Below are positions 1 through 12,800 of a stretch of DNA of 64,000 nucleotides, piece after piece; position 1 is the first letter of the stretch; the number at the start of each line of letters is the position of its first letter. The translations under genes and the position numbers were made by a program. Origin of the DNA: Stercorarius parasiticus. Lineage: Eukaryota; Chordata; Aves; Charadriiformes; Stercorariidae. The DNA is taken from NCBI GenBank assembly GCA_013396915.1, contig VWZL01005123.1, forward strand, positions 151,516-215,515. Reading direction: 5' to 3'. The notes under the pieces were generated by a model. That model made no database searches and was not told where the DNA came from. It was given only the letters and a program-made list of their open reading frames with translations.

Positions 1-3000
1 TTTCAGCTCTGCTTCTTCTCCCTATGGCTTCTTTTACTGCTGAAGGACCAGCCTTACCTCCACACTCTTAGAGTGGCAAAATTCATTTTTGTCTATGTTG
101 CTGAGAGGTCTTGAGCTGGTTCCAAAAGCAGTTATGTTAGCGGAACAGAAAGCAATTCAATTGCCATTATAAGAAACTTATTTATATGACCTTTATAAAT
201 GTTCATTGTATTTTTCCACTTTTCTAGATGAATGAATGCCATAAAAGAAACTCTGATGTGATGAAAAATTCATAGAGTTTAAGACCTTTGAATTTCTCCT
301 GATAGTTCTTTAAGTACCAAATTTGACAATATCTTTTGAGAGGTACATCCAGTCTTAATTAAAGACTTCAAATTACAGATAATCCATCATATTCTTTGAA
401 AAGCTCTTCCAGTCTTAATTACAACCACTGTTAATAATGTACAACTCATACATCATTAAAGTTTGAGCTTCAGGTTCCAGCTATTTGAGCCTTTCATACC
501 TCCTGCTGTTAATTTATGAACCCTCCAGTGTGATATCTCTATGTAATGATCTATAGACTGGTCAACTTGCATCCTAACTTTATCCTGCAGAATTTAAATA
601 GAGTCGGTCTTCTCTTTAACATGGGTCAGCTAACAACCATCCACTGCCCTGAAGTAATATTCAGGCTAATTTTTAATGTATCAGCATAGATCCCAGAAGG
701 AACAGCTTCACTAATAGAGCATGTTATCTATTCCAGTTAGTTAAGCTTATTACAACTATTTGGGTACCTGTGTGCAGAGCCACACTGTGGTATTTAGACG
801 TAACCAATCTCTCTGGCAGCATTTACAAGTTGAAAATAACGACAATAAAGGTGTTCAGAATACCAGAGTACAGATGGAGAAGATACTTCGAAAGAAACCT
901 GCAGGCCAAAATAGTAAAAGTGGAATCTTCCCAAAATTAAGCCTTTGAAAAATCTGGGTTAAATCCAGAACAACTGAAAACAATCCCCGTATTCTAGGTT
1001 GTGAGAGAGCACAGGTCACTATGCTGTCTATAAGTCAGCCTAAATCAATAGCAACTTACTGGTATGTTGTTATGATCTTAGTATTTCTGCACCACTTTCC
1101 TCACATGAATTAAAGGAGGCCAGTAGCAATCTAGTTAACATTTAGCAAAGTAACTGTTAAAATTGACCAATAACTGTAGGTGCTTGGGAAAGTATTTTTT
1201 ACAATAACACTGAAAAAAAAAATTGTAACAATGAGCTCTTACTGAAGTCTGAAGTCTCACTTGATAGTCTGTACGTTCAACAATTTTAGATGCCTAACTC
1301 TCTAATTGTTAAGGCTTACTTAGATGATTAAAAATAGTTGGCATTCTAGACATCTCCTGCTGCAGAATAAAATCTCAGAATTAGACGTGGAAGGATTGAA
1401 CCAGCTTTACAAAGGCTGTTTACCTTAAAGCGGTCTCCAAAGAAGTGGTTTTTACTACTCCCCACCTCCAGATACATGTTGTTGCTTTATGTCAGGTGAA
1501 CGAAACTGAGGGAAATTATCTAGCTGGAAACTAACCTTTAGTTTATCAGGTGAGATTTTTGCAAAATCAGTTCCTTTACCTGGTTCATCACAGCTGTATC
1601 ATCCTTGAAAAAGGAGGAGATGGGAATAGGCAACCAGATATGACAAGAGTGGTAGATCACTCTTTTCCAAGGAGCCCTCATTAATGTTAAAGTACTTGTA
1701 GACATTAAGTAGTACTTCACAGTCATTTTGTTAAATCTAATAGGACTGAGCAAAGTGAGATATCCCACTAGGTTGGATGAACGTGGCCTTTGTTGACAGC
1801 AAATCACTTAGGATATTTAGGTACAATGGGTTAAGTATTATGTAAATTCAGAGTACCGTGCTGCAAACTGAGATGTTCTGTTTTTACTTGAGAACTTGCC
1901 TGTTTCCCTGTGATAATGGCTGAACTAATAGACGTTACTCTGGCCCACACTCCTTTTAATGCAGTATTCTTTGTTCAAGTTAAGCACAGTGTTTGAACTC
2001 TTTGTGATGTAAATCATCTTAATATCTGTCTTAAATACTGTTTGGTTTATAAAAAGCAAAACCAGGAGATACTATTAATCACTGTTGCCAACCTCAGCAT
2101 ACCCATATGTGTTGTAATCTGTAGCTTTCCAGTTTTCTAATGCTTCTAAAGCTGCTAAATATAAGCCTGTACACTAGTATAATGAATAGAACTACAAAAA
2201 AATATGCTTAGTTAAGATTTGTAGTTGTACTCTTTCACTATAATGTCTAATTTAGTATTTCCTTAATCATATAATTTGGAGACAATGGTGTAGATCATAA
2301 CAGTTTTTATTTTCAGTCTCATGATTTAGTTGCTAGCTCTGTAGGTTCTCCTTGTCCAGCAAGAACATTTTTCATATATATTCCTCATGGGCTGGACAAT
2401 ATATTTAAAAATCTCTTTCAGCTAATTCTAATTTATGGTTGCTTGCAAATAGGAATACTGTATTAATAACTGCTGGTGGAAGGTCACCAGTGATGGGATA
2501 CTGGGATTTAGGCCCAGATCCAAATTTTATGAAGTTAACAGAAAGGCGTGCACTTCATGGAAATCACAACAGTGAGCTTACATTAGGAACTGCAAAGCTA
2601 CAGCTGATATACCTCTGCTAAACTGAAAAACCATGGGATTTGTTATACCAAGCCAAAGGATAGGTAGGCCTCCATGCATTGATTCTTCATGTGTGACCTT
2701 TATTTCAAGTCCAAGGGTGAAACCCCACTTACAGCAATATTCTATAAAGCTAATAATCTACCTCACAAGACTCTGGTGTTAAGTTCTTCCCTGGCCCAAA
2801 CTGTAGCGTATATTCGATCACTCATATGTCCAGTGAATGTATCGTATCCTGCTTCAAAATGTAATGCCTAGTGAGCTTAGTGGGTTTTTTGGAGGGGCAG
2901 GGGAGTTTAGTTTCAAGAGTTTCTTAGAGTGCCAAGACACTAGGGCAAGGAAAAGAAGACTTCACCCTCTTCCACTCTTTTGGATTTATGTTATGATTAA

Positions 3001-3875
3001 TTTGCCAACATATTGTATTTAATATGGCAACATCTAGGGACAGGTCGCAAAATAGCCAAAATACAATCAGCAAGCCTTGAATACTTAAATGCTTCTATAA
3101 ATACAACATTTTTAGCATGAATCTTTTTTCTACAATTGGTGCTGAGTTTCCATGGTGAAAAATGTGCTCCAATGTAGATCTGCACAGATGTTATTCCAGT
3201 GAATTTGATATCCTAAGAATTTGGCACTGCGCTGTTCCGACATACTGCTGAGAATCTTCCTGAGGTCCCACTGCTGCACACAATGTCATCCTTGATGTTT
3301 TTAAACCACTTCCACCAAAGATTGTTTGATACAAATGCTACCAAAGTAAGTACGAATAGTCCCGTTTGCTGCATAGGCAATATCTGAGATAGTCATGAAT
3401 GGACTTAAAATTACCCCTGCATGCAGCTGCCGTTTTTAAGGTGCAGTTTCACAACCTATTTAAGCTGGCCTAAAACCGTGCTGCCCTGTTGTGGCAGCAG
3501 GAGCAATTATCTAGCAATGAGACTGCCCACCGCTGGGACACAAAGGGGCTGGCAAGACCACACAGCTGGGATAGAGAAAGAGTGCAGCAACTGCAGCCTC
3601 TGGCACTTGCTCCATCCTACCTTTCTCTGCTGACAGTGACACCAGGTGCTTCTCAGCCTCTGAGCACTCCAGTCTTGCCGTGTTGGAGAACTCCACTAAA
3701 AGGAAGAGTCTTTGTAATGTGGCAAAAAAAGGTCACGTCTTTTCAACTTTGCTTGTGCTGAAACTTAACCATGTTAATTTTTAGTTTTAATAAAACCAAG
3801 ATCTTCATGTTTGCTTGTTTGTGTTTTGTTGTTGTTGCTTTTCTTAAGGTACCACTCAAATAAAAAAACTGTAAA

Positions 3876-3912
3876 GAAATAAAAATAAATAAAAATAAAA
3901 ATATAAATAAAC
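3876..3912. repeat. AAAT-type microsatellite
   Basis: An imperfect run of A3-5T units lies on the plus strand. It is low-complexity DNA with no coding value; the short minus-strand frame that crosses it is a composition artefact. Confidence 0.7.
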
Positions 3913-3962
3913 ATAAGTAAGAACTGTTTTGCTCTTTCCTCTGTACTCTACAATCCAGTTTC

Positions 3963-4006
3963 CCTGCAAAAGATAGGAACTTGACCTGCAAAAGATAGGA
4001 ACTTAG
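3963..4006. repeat. 22-bp tandem duplication, two copies
   Basis: The 20-base core cctgcaaaagataggaactt occurs at 3963 and again at 3985, exactly 22 bases apart. The copies differ only in their last two bases (ga versus ag). This looks like a simple recent tandem duplication. Confidence 0.85.
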
Positions 4007-6949
4007 ACATCAATTGTGTATATTCTTTATGTTTCACTCCCTTTATTTGTCAAATGTTCATCAGCAACATCAGATTTCTCCCTCCAAAACTAGATGACTA
4101 GCTAACAGTGTGGGTTTTGTTTGTGTTCCTGTCACGTCAGGTTACACAGAGAGGAAGAGGACTTGGATATTGCAAAAGTCAGTGTCACAGTCAGAGTGGG
4201 AGACTCAATTTGAAGGAATGATCCTCGCTCTGAGAACGTGGTGTATGCTTTGTTCCAATACCTTTATGTTTATCGTAAAGTGTGTGAGCTATTCTCGGAT
4301 GGCAGAGGGTCTAATTCCTTCCTTCTGATACAATTCATTTATGTGTGTATGTTTCTGTGTGTGACTATATTAATGAAAAGTAACGTGATTTCACAGGATG
4401 CCTCTAGTTTGGAACAAAAAGATGTTGCATGCTGAAACAGACAAGAGGTTAGGTCATTTAAGAGTTGAGAGATTTTGGTTAGCATCCTTTAAAGGAGAAA
4501 AGACCATTACACCCATGTCTTCTCTGTGAACGGTGGGTGCTCCTGACCAACAGATTATTGCACTAAAGAGGACCCTCATGTCCACTGCCTTGTCCTCCAA
4601 CGTATCTTTGTTTGTCTGTTGTAAAAGAAGGAGATGTGTATGAAGTATATTTGAAGAATTCACAATGAATTAGATCTATGAGTGGATTTAGATTAAGAAA
4701 AGTGTATCTTTCAGGCCACAGTTAAGTTTAGTTATGAAATAAGCATCAAGCCCTGCCAATATGGAGAGATTTCTGAGTGGTCAAGAACTCTCCCCCAGAC
4801 TTGTGATGCCTCTGAAATCAAACCTGTACTTTAAGCCTAGTGGTTTATGTTAGGCAGAAGTTTCAAGAGTCCACCATTACAGGACACCAGGACACCTAAT
4901 TACCTAAGATCAGCTCCTACCTAAATACCTGGCTCTTTTTGTGTACGTGGATCAATGTCTCCTATTTGACAGCAGCACCCCATTCATTTATGAACTTTTG
5001 AATTATTATCCTCTTTGACACTGGCAAATAATTTGTTGCAGTCCAGCTGATTATCCTACTCTTCACTTCCATCTGTTAGCACTTGGCCTGTACTCAAGCA
5101 GGATAATGCTGCTAGCTTTTTCAAGGTCATTCAGATGGCTGATTTTGGTATCAATGCAGAAAGCTACCCCTGAAGCGGTACACCAGAGCATGTCACTACC
5201 AACAGCCCCTGCTTTCTTATACTAAGAACTTGAATTGACAAGGAGGTCACTTTCCCATGAGTCAAAACTCATTTTCTTGGTAGATATTTTACAGCATCTT
5301 TTTCCTGCTGATAGCCCATAAGCCTTGCTTTTCAGCTATTCATGGTTATGAAGAATATTTGAAAATGCAACAATATAATGAAATTTGTTGCCAGATGGTC
5401 AGCGTTTCTACAAATAAAAATGTAAATGGTAACTTTTAATAGTTACCATCACAATTAGCAGTTGTTCTGAAAGTGACCTTGATTTTACTGACCACTCTTT
5501 AAACAGTGTTATGCAATCAAGTAAGGCGGAATGCCAATGCAATTCAGGCTCATTTTATGCAAAAGAGTTGGTTACAACCCGGGGTCACTATTTCTAATTA
5601 CCTTAATCCAACTCCTTTGAAGTTTGCTTCACTTAATTGTTTCTCCTGGATACCAGTTGAATCCAAGAGTTTTGTTTTTCAGTTGTAGTATAGCAACTAT
5701 GGGTCTCTGCTGACTATTGAAAATTACTAACAGAAAAATAATTGAATACTAGTTCTACCACTATTGCTATTCGGTGGTTTTGTTGATTTTTTTTTTTAAG
5801 CATATTGACTTGAAAATGGCAGAAAGTAAGTAACCTATACTAGTTGAAATCATACATGGCTAAGGATGGTCTTGCTTTGCAATTGGCTTATCAGAAAATC
5901 ACCTTTAAGTATTCTGTCAGTGCATCTTTGGTAATGTGAAAGAGCTTCTGCAGAAAAAGCTAAATGCTTTACAAATGCCTTCACTGCCTTATAAACAAGA
6001 CTTTGTCAAAATGGTATCATTTGTGAATATATGGGGCCAGTCAATAATTCATTTTCATGCTTCTCCACAAATATCACATTGCAATTGAACACTGTATATG
6101 TAATGATCTCACCACAGGTCTGAGAGAGCGCGAAGGGCTCTTGGGAGAGTTTTACTCTTGCTTTTAACGAAACACAATTTCTCCACATGTTCTGTTCATT
6201 CAGAATTGTCTGTTAATTTATGGGAGAAGTCATTCTCTGAGACTTCAGTATGTTCCAGAATGGGTCAGCCTTGGGAAAAACATCATGGGTACAATCCAGG
6301 GTACAGTGTAATAGAAGGAAAAAAGATTTGGGAGGTTTTCAGTGTATTCCACTCAGTTTCTATTGACTTAAAGAGGAATGTGGGCCTCTATTGTTGCTTT
6401 ACATTTCCTTTGCTCTCCTCCTGGAATAAATTCCCCAGTAGCATGAAAGGGCAGAATTTTAACAGATTCAAGGTCAGGGAACTATGTGCTGATCTTTGGT
6501 CATTATGCAAATTTCTTCCAATGGGAAGATAAGATCCAGGCAGTAATCAGTATTTTTTCCCTCTTAAACCAAGCCCATAAGGCACATCTGAAAGATTAGG
6601 ATGGTTCCAGACACAGTTCATCATTGATGGAAATGTGCATAATTTAATAGTTTAATCCTTCTAAGGTGCTCTCCATAGTACAAAGAAACAGAATCAGTAT
6701 CCATAATGCATGGCCATTATATATTCATATATTCATTTCAAGATTTTCATACATCGAGTAGCTTAAGAAATACTTAAATATGCAACTGTATTTTCTAAGA
6801 TATTGGGAGGGAAAAAGAAACGTTAAGAAGAATATAGGCTACGCCTGGGAAAAAAGTGGTGACTTTTGCTATCGGGATGATTAAATCCCACGTCCTTTAA
6901 AGTACAGTTTATAAACATAGTAATTGGTAACACAGATAAAAAATCGCAC

Positions 6950-8560
6950 ACGCTTTCTTTTCCTAGAGTGCGCTTACTACCAAAGAAGAGCTTGGTATCA
7001 CATCAGGCATGTTATGAAATCAGACTCAGAAAGTCATCACCGGCAATCCAAACCGCCATCCAAATCCGAGAATGGCGTTATACCTCTTGAATTTCGCGGG
7101 TGGACCACAGGCACCAGGCGGGCCGGCCAGCCTTTCCTACCGGCCCTTCACCGCGTCGCTGACCGGGAACGAGTTGAGGGGCAGAGGTTTTTACACCTCA
7201 TTACGGTTTTATATTTCACTTCAGAAGCCGTCAGCTAAAGCTGAATGAGGACAATTTTAATGGATCGCATAAAATGAAGTGCCTGCGCAGGAAGGTAGTT
7301 ATAAAAAGCGGGACCGCTCCAACAAGCAGATGCCGCGTATCCCCGTGGTTTCTGAGATAACAGGGGCACTGTTAATGCATTTATTCCGCGCTCACAAAGT
7401 TGCTACCCACAGGAGAGACGGCTCCCGCCGCCCTGCCCTGCCCTGCCCGGCGGCCCGCCGCTCCCCGGGCCNNNNNNNNNNNNNNNNNNNNNNNNNNNNN
7501 NNNNNNNNNNNNNNNNNNNNNNNNNNNNNNNNNNNNNNNNNNNNNNNNNNNNNNNNNNNNNNNNNNNNNNNNNNNNNNNNNNNNNNNNNNNNNNNNNNNN
7601 NNNNNNNNNNNNNNNNNNNNNNNNNNNNNNNNNNNNNNNNNNNNNNNNNNNNNNNNNNNNNNNNNNNNNNNNNNNNNNNNNNNNNNNNNNNNNNNNNNNN
7701 NNNNNNNNNNNNNNNNNNNNNNNNNNNNNNNNNNNNNNNNNNNNNNNNNNNNNNNNNNNNNNNNNNNNNNNNNNNNNNNNNNNNNNNNNNNNNNNNNNNN
7801 NNNNNNNNNNNNNNNNNNNNNNNNNNNNNNNNNNNNNNNNNNNNNNNNNNNNNNNNNNNNNNNNNNNNNNNNNNNNNNNNNNNNNNNNNNNNNNNNNNNN
7901 NNNNNNNNNNNNNNNNNNNNNNNNNNNNNNNNNNNNNNNNNNNNNNNNNNNNNNNNNNNNNNNNNNNNNNNNNNNNNNNNNNNNNNNNNNNNNNNNNNNN
8001 NNNNNNNNNNNNNNNNNNNNNNNNNNNNNNNNNNNNNNNNNNNNNNNNNNNNNNNNNNNNNNNNNNNNNNNNNNNNNNNNNNNNNNNNNNNNNNNNNNNN
8101 NNNNNNNNNNNNNNNNNNNNNNNNNNNNNNNNNNNNNNNNNNNNNNNNNNNNNNNNNNNNNNNNNNNNNNNNNNNNNNNNNNNNNNNNNNNNNNNNNNNN
8201 NNNNNNNNNNNNNNNNNNNNNNNNNNNNNNNNNNNNNNNNNNNNNNNNNNNNNNNNNNNNNNNNNNNNNNNNNNNNNNNNNNNNNNNNNNNNNNNNNNNN
8301 NNNNNNNNNNNNNNNNNNNNNNNNNNNNNNNNNNNNNNNNNNNNNNNNNNNNNNNNNNNNNNNNNNNNNNNNNNNGAACCGCGCGCGTGGTATTACGGAG
8401 ACGTACATGACATTTAGTTTAATTAATTAATTTATTTATTTGAGCTCCATTTAATTTTTTGGTGGCGTGTTTCAAATTTATTTTCTTGCGTAGCTCCTGG
8501 TAGCGTAACAGGAAAATACGCCCTGAGACCTCACAGTCACGCAGGAAAAGGCGAAATAAA
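6950..8560 (+). promoter_or_regulatory. CpG-rich promoter island of DSEL (interrupted by a gap)
   Basis: The base composition changes abruptly from AT-rich to GC- and CpG-rich at about 7.0 kb. There are many CG dinucleotides in 7040-7180 and a run of CCCTG units and CGGC-rich sequence at 7425-7471. The first bases after the gap (8376-8400) are again CG-rich, and AT-rich sequence resumes from about 8410. This is the only CpG-island-like segment in the window. It sits 1.2-2.8 kb upstream of the DSEL coding start in the right orientation, so it is inferred to be the promoter. The exact transcription start and non-coding exon 1 are probably inside the missing bases. A divergent transcript from the same island is possible but not shown. 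Confidence 0.6.
7472..8375. other. Assembly gap (904 N)
   Basis: This is a continuous run of N. It is bordered on the left by CCCTG repeats and GC-rich sequence and on the right by a CG-alternating stretch, which is the usual setting for GC-dependent sequencing dropout at promoters. Open frames that appear to run through it are artefacts of N never coding for a stop. Confidence 1.
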
Positions 8561-9711
8561 TCGAGCTTAAGTAGCCAATTTGAATTTCTGTTTTGCCAGA
8601 GATAAATTTTGTGGAACTTTGAAAATGCTCCTTTTTGTTTAATTTCTGTAAAAGAAAAGGTGTGTTAACTCATCTTTCCTAGGAAGTTAGTAATACTTTG
8701 TTATCTTAAGTACTTTAAATATTTGCTGACACCTGTACAGCTTCAGAGAACTTTTGTTTCTGTTTCCACAGAAAGAACCAACATGCAAAGTGGAAGGAAA
8801 CCCGAAACTGCTCTTTTTACAAAAAAACGTTGGCTTTCTGCCTCTTTCACTTGTTTTCCTTTTGCTTCATAATGGAAGGAGCAGGATTACCTGAATCACT
8901 GAGGCAAAATTTGGGCATCATTGATTGAAGATAAGATGAAAGAAGACTTGAAAATATGTCGATACTCTATGACTATTAGTTCAGACGCACCTTTTACAAA
9001 CAAAGGGGAATAGTGGTTAAAAGCACTGGAGTTTGATCAAAGGGAGCTAATGGATGACCTATGTTGATTTTTTTTTAATTAATTTTTTTTTCCTTCCCAC
9101 TCTCCCATGAGTCCTAAAAGAGAAAGATGGAAAGAGTGTGTATGGAAACTGAGATAAGGGGAAGGCTGAAGACAGTAACTTCAGTTTTGAAGTCCATTTT
9201 CCAAGTGCTGTAAATTCCCTATTTCATCAAATGCAACACATTGTTTTGAATAAATTGTATAGGTTTGTGATCAGTGGAGTTTTTGTCAGCTCTAGAAGTG
9301 GAATTTGACCTGATTGAAAGCTTTTTAAAAAAGTAAATGCATGACTCCGATTCCTTTTTTCAAGTCAAGTTTTTCAAGTGATCAGTCTTGTAAGTTTCAG
9401 TGTTTCAGTCTCTTACTGAGCATTGTCAACCTGTGTTTTATATGCGTATCTTAGAGATTGTACTTTTTCCCTTATTTTAGTGTTTATGCTGTAGTGTTGT
9501 GTTTGAGAAAGGTGAACAGACAAGACACCTGAGATTTACATTTTTGACAGCCTTGTTATTTCAATGTTGTAGCTCAGATTGCAAGTAATTTGAGTATGTG
9601 TTAGAATGCACAGTACACTCTAAGTTTTTTTCTCCTAAAAATATGCCTTAAGATGTTAATTTTTTTACTAACTGGGTCAAAGTTTGATATCTGAACAGTG
9701 TGTTTTGTTAG
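8376..9711 (+). other. Presumed first intron of DSEL
   Basis: This is AT-rich sequence without long reading frames between the CpG island and the coding exon. It ends in a plausible 3' splice site: a T-rich stretch (tgtgttttgttag) whose AG occupies 9710-9711. DSEL genes are known to have non-coding 5' sequence and a single coding exon, so an intron here fits. The donor site is not identifiable and probably lies in the gap. If this acceptor is not used, part of the region is 5' UTR instead. Confidence 0.45.
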
Positions 9712-9714
9712 GAA

Positions 9715-9818
9715 ATGCATGCCTGGGGAAGAGGAGCAGCCTAATGGATCATGGCTCTGATGTTCATGGGGCATACTTTATTTCTAGCATTAACAATGTT
9801 TGCTGTCTTCACTTTTGA
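9715..9818 (+). promoter_or_regulatory. Cluster of three upstream ORFs at the DSEL start
   Basis: Within 36 bases before the DSEL ATG there are three upstream ATGs. The one at 9715 opens a 9-codon ORF (MHAWGRGAA) that stops at 9742-9744 in the DSEL frame. The one at 9719 opens a 13-codon ORF ending at 9760, inside the coding sequence. The one at 9744 opens a 24-codon ORF ending at 9818, also inside the coding sequence. The TAA of the first ORF shares its last A with the ATG of the third (TAATG). All have weaker start contexts than the DSEL ATG, which has A at -3 and G at +4. Such a leader would be expected to dampen DSEL translation. It matters only if the mature mRNA includes these bases, which the adjacent splice acceptor predicts. 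Confidence 0.5.
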
Positions 9819-12800
9819 AGAATCTGTAAGCAATTACTCTGATTGGGTGACTTTCACAGAAAATGTAGATCGGTATGAAAAAGAGCAACTTGAAGGTCTT
9901 AGTCCTGAGCAGAAGCTGAAAAAAACAGTTCTTCATCCAAGCTTGTATTTCAACGCTGAAGATGTCCAGGTACTGAGGCAGAAGGCTCATACAAGCCATT
10001 TGCATCTATTTAGAGCCATCAGAAGTGCGGTGACGGTTATGCTATCCAACCCATCATACTACCTACCTCCACCCAAGCATGTTGATTTTGCTGCAAAGTG
10101 GAATGAGATTTATGGTAACAATCTGCCACCTCTAGCATTTTATTGTTTGCTGTGCCCTGAAGATAAAGCTGCATTTGATTTTGCCCTGGAATATATGGAT
10201 AGAATGGCTGGCTACAAAAACTGGTTGGTTGAGAATGCACCTGGAGATGAAGTGCCACTCGGCCACTCCCTAACAGGATTTGCCACTGCTTTTGACTTCT
10301 TGTATAATTCACTGGAAAAAGAGAGAAGGCAAAAATACCTGGAGAAGATATGGTCTGTAAGCGAGGAAATGTATGAGTACTCAAAGGTTCGTTCCTGGGG
10401 AAAGCAGCTTCTCCATAATCATCAAGCAACCAATATGCTTGCTTTGCTTATTGGGGCTTTAGTTGCAGGGGTGGACAAAGGATCTCAGGCAAATATTTGG
10501 AAACACACTGTTGTTGATGTGATGGAGAAAACAATGTTTCTGCTCAATCATGTTGTAGATGGGTCTCTGGATGAGGGAGTAGCTTATGGGAGTTATACCG
10601 CCAAGTCAGTAACCCAGTATGTTTTCCTGGCCCAGCGCCACTTTGGTATTAACAACTTGGAGAATAACTGGCTCAAAATGCACTTTTGGTTTTACTATGC
10701 CACCCTGTTACCAGGCTTTCAGAGGACTGTGGGTGTAGCGGATTCTAATTACAACTGGTTTTATGGTCCTGAGAGCCAGCTGGTGTTCTTGGATAAGTTC
10801 ATCATGAAGAATGGAGCTGGCAACTGGTTGGCACAGCAGATTAGAAAACACAGGCCCAAGGATGGGCCAATGGTGCCATCCACTGCACAGAGGTGGAGTA
10901 CACTACACACTGAATTTATTTGGTATGCTGCCGAAATCACTCCTCAGCCACCTCCTGATTACGGTACTGCTAAAATGCATGTGTTTCCTAACTGGGGAGT
11001 TGTTACTTATGGGGCTGGATTGCCAAACAGTCAGACAAACACCTTTGTGTCCTTTAAGTCTGGAAAACTCGGTGGACGTGCTGTCTACGATATCGTTCAC
11101 TTTCAACCGTATGCCTGGATTGATGGGTGGAGAAGTTTCAATCCCGGACATGAACATCCCGATCAGAACTCTTTTACTTTTGCTCCCAATGGACAGGTGT
11201 TTGTATCTGAGGCTCTTTATGGACCTAAACTCAGCCACCTGAACAATGTCTTGGTCTTTGCTCCATCTCCTACGAGCCAGTGCAACCAGCCTTGGGAGGG
11301 ACAGCTTGGTGAGTGCGCCCAGTGGCTGAAGTGGATTGGTGACGAGGTTGGAGACTCAACTGGAGAAATTATAACAGCCTCCCAGGCTGGAGACATGATG
11401 TTTGTGAGTGGTGAGGCGGTATCTGCTTACACATCAGCAATGAAATTGAAAAGTGTGTATCGCGTTTTGCTGCTCTTAAATTCTCAGACATTGTTAGTAG
11501 TAGACCATATCGAGAAGGAGGAAGACTCTCCTGTTAATTCTGTCAGTGCCTTTTTTCATAATCTTGACATTGATTTTAAATACATACCCTATAAATTTAA
11601 GAACAAATACAATGGAGCTATGATGGATGTGTGGGATGCCCACTACAAGATGTTTTGGTTTGATCATCATGGGAGTAGTCCTGTTGCTAGGATACAGGAG
11701 GCAGAACAAGCTGCTGAATTCAAAAAGCGATGGACTCAGTTTGTAAATGTTACCTTTCCAATGAAAAACACACTTACAAGGATTGTTTACCTTTTCTATG
11801 GCCCATATGTCAATGTTTCTAACTGCAGACTCATAGATAATGCAAAATCTGGATTTCAGATTTCGCTCAGTGTCAACAACACTGAAAATACCATCTCTGT
11901 TGTGACTGAATATCAGAATTTAAAGACAAGGTTTGATTACTTGGGATTTGGTGGTTTTGCCAAAGTAGTTCATGAAAACAAAGTGACAAAGTTTGGTCTA
12001 GGTACTGAATCTGTGGAAAAACAGATAAAAAACCATAGGGTGGGTTTCCCATTTGGATTTAAAGTGAACATAATTGCAGGGTTAATTTTGGGTGTTAGTT
12101 TGGTCATACTGGCTTTTCAATGGCAGTTTTACATATCCTTCAGTAAAATGTTGCGTTGGATCCTGATACTGGTTGTCACACTGTGGCTTATTGAATTGGT
12201 GGATGTATGGAGCATGTGTACTCAGCCCATCTGTGCAAAATGGAGCAGTGATATGACAAGGCTAGAACATGATAAAGGCAATAAAGCCAAACAATTAGAA
12301 GGAAACCCGGTTGTTCTGCCAGATGTGATCATTACTTCACTTCCCGCTTCTGGAGCAGAAATTTTAAAACAGCTGTTTTTCAATACCAGTGACTTCTTAT
12401 ACATCAGAATACCTACACCCTATCTCGAAATTCCTGAGACTGAATTTGAAATTGATTCCTTTGTAGATCCATGTGAATGGAAGGTTTCTGATGTCCAGAA
12501 CGGTCATTTTCGTCTTATCCAGGGGTGGCTCCAGTCTCTAGTTCAAGGCACAAAATTACATTTACAAAACATTCATTTATATGAAGCCAGCAGAAGTAAA
12601 GCTGCTCAGCATTCTGCCATAAGCAAGGACAAAAGGAAAAGATCCAAAAAGAGAGAATCTCTGTCAGAGCAAAGAAGCAGGGTAAGAGGGAGTCAAGATA
12701 AAGATGCTGAATATATTAGGGAACTGAGAAGGCACCTCGTCTATTATCCTAATGCACGACCTGTGCTTAGTTTAAGTAGTGGGAGCTGGACATTAAAGCT

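Larger units (their letters stand above)
1..6900. other. Upstream non-coding flank, no gene recognised
   Basis: This is AT-rich unique-looking sequence. Its reading frames are all short (124 codons at most, at 6158-6532), carry no domain I recognise, and have no start or codon pattern resembling a gene. Visible minor structure is limited to an AT-rich microsatellite near 3.9 kb, a 22-bp tandem duplication at 3963-4006 and a weak period-60 duplication at 301-420. It lies upstream of the DSEL promoter island and could hold distal enhancers, but the sequence alone does not show this. Confidence 0.6.

Noticed and set aside
6158..6532. 124-codon frame upstream of the CpG island
   Set aside because: It has no domain, no convincing start context and ordinary AT-rich composition. 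A frame of this length is expected by chance in 64 kb.
7279..8430. Three long open frames (336-383 codons) across the promoter region on both strands
   Set aside because: Nearly all of their length is N, which cannot encode a stop. The real flanking sequence is CpG-island DNA without a recognisable protein.
10037..10429. 130-codon minus-strand frame, plus 143- and 111-codon frames near 10.8-11.2 kb
   Set aside because: These are shadows of the DSEL coding sequence in other frames and on the opposite strand, with no independent protein features.
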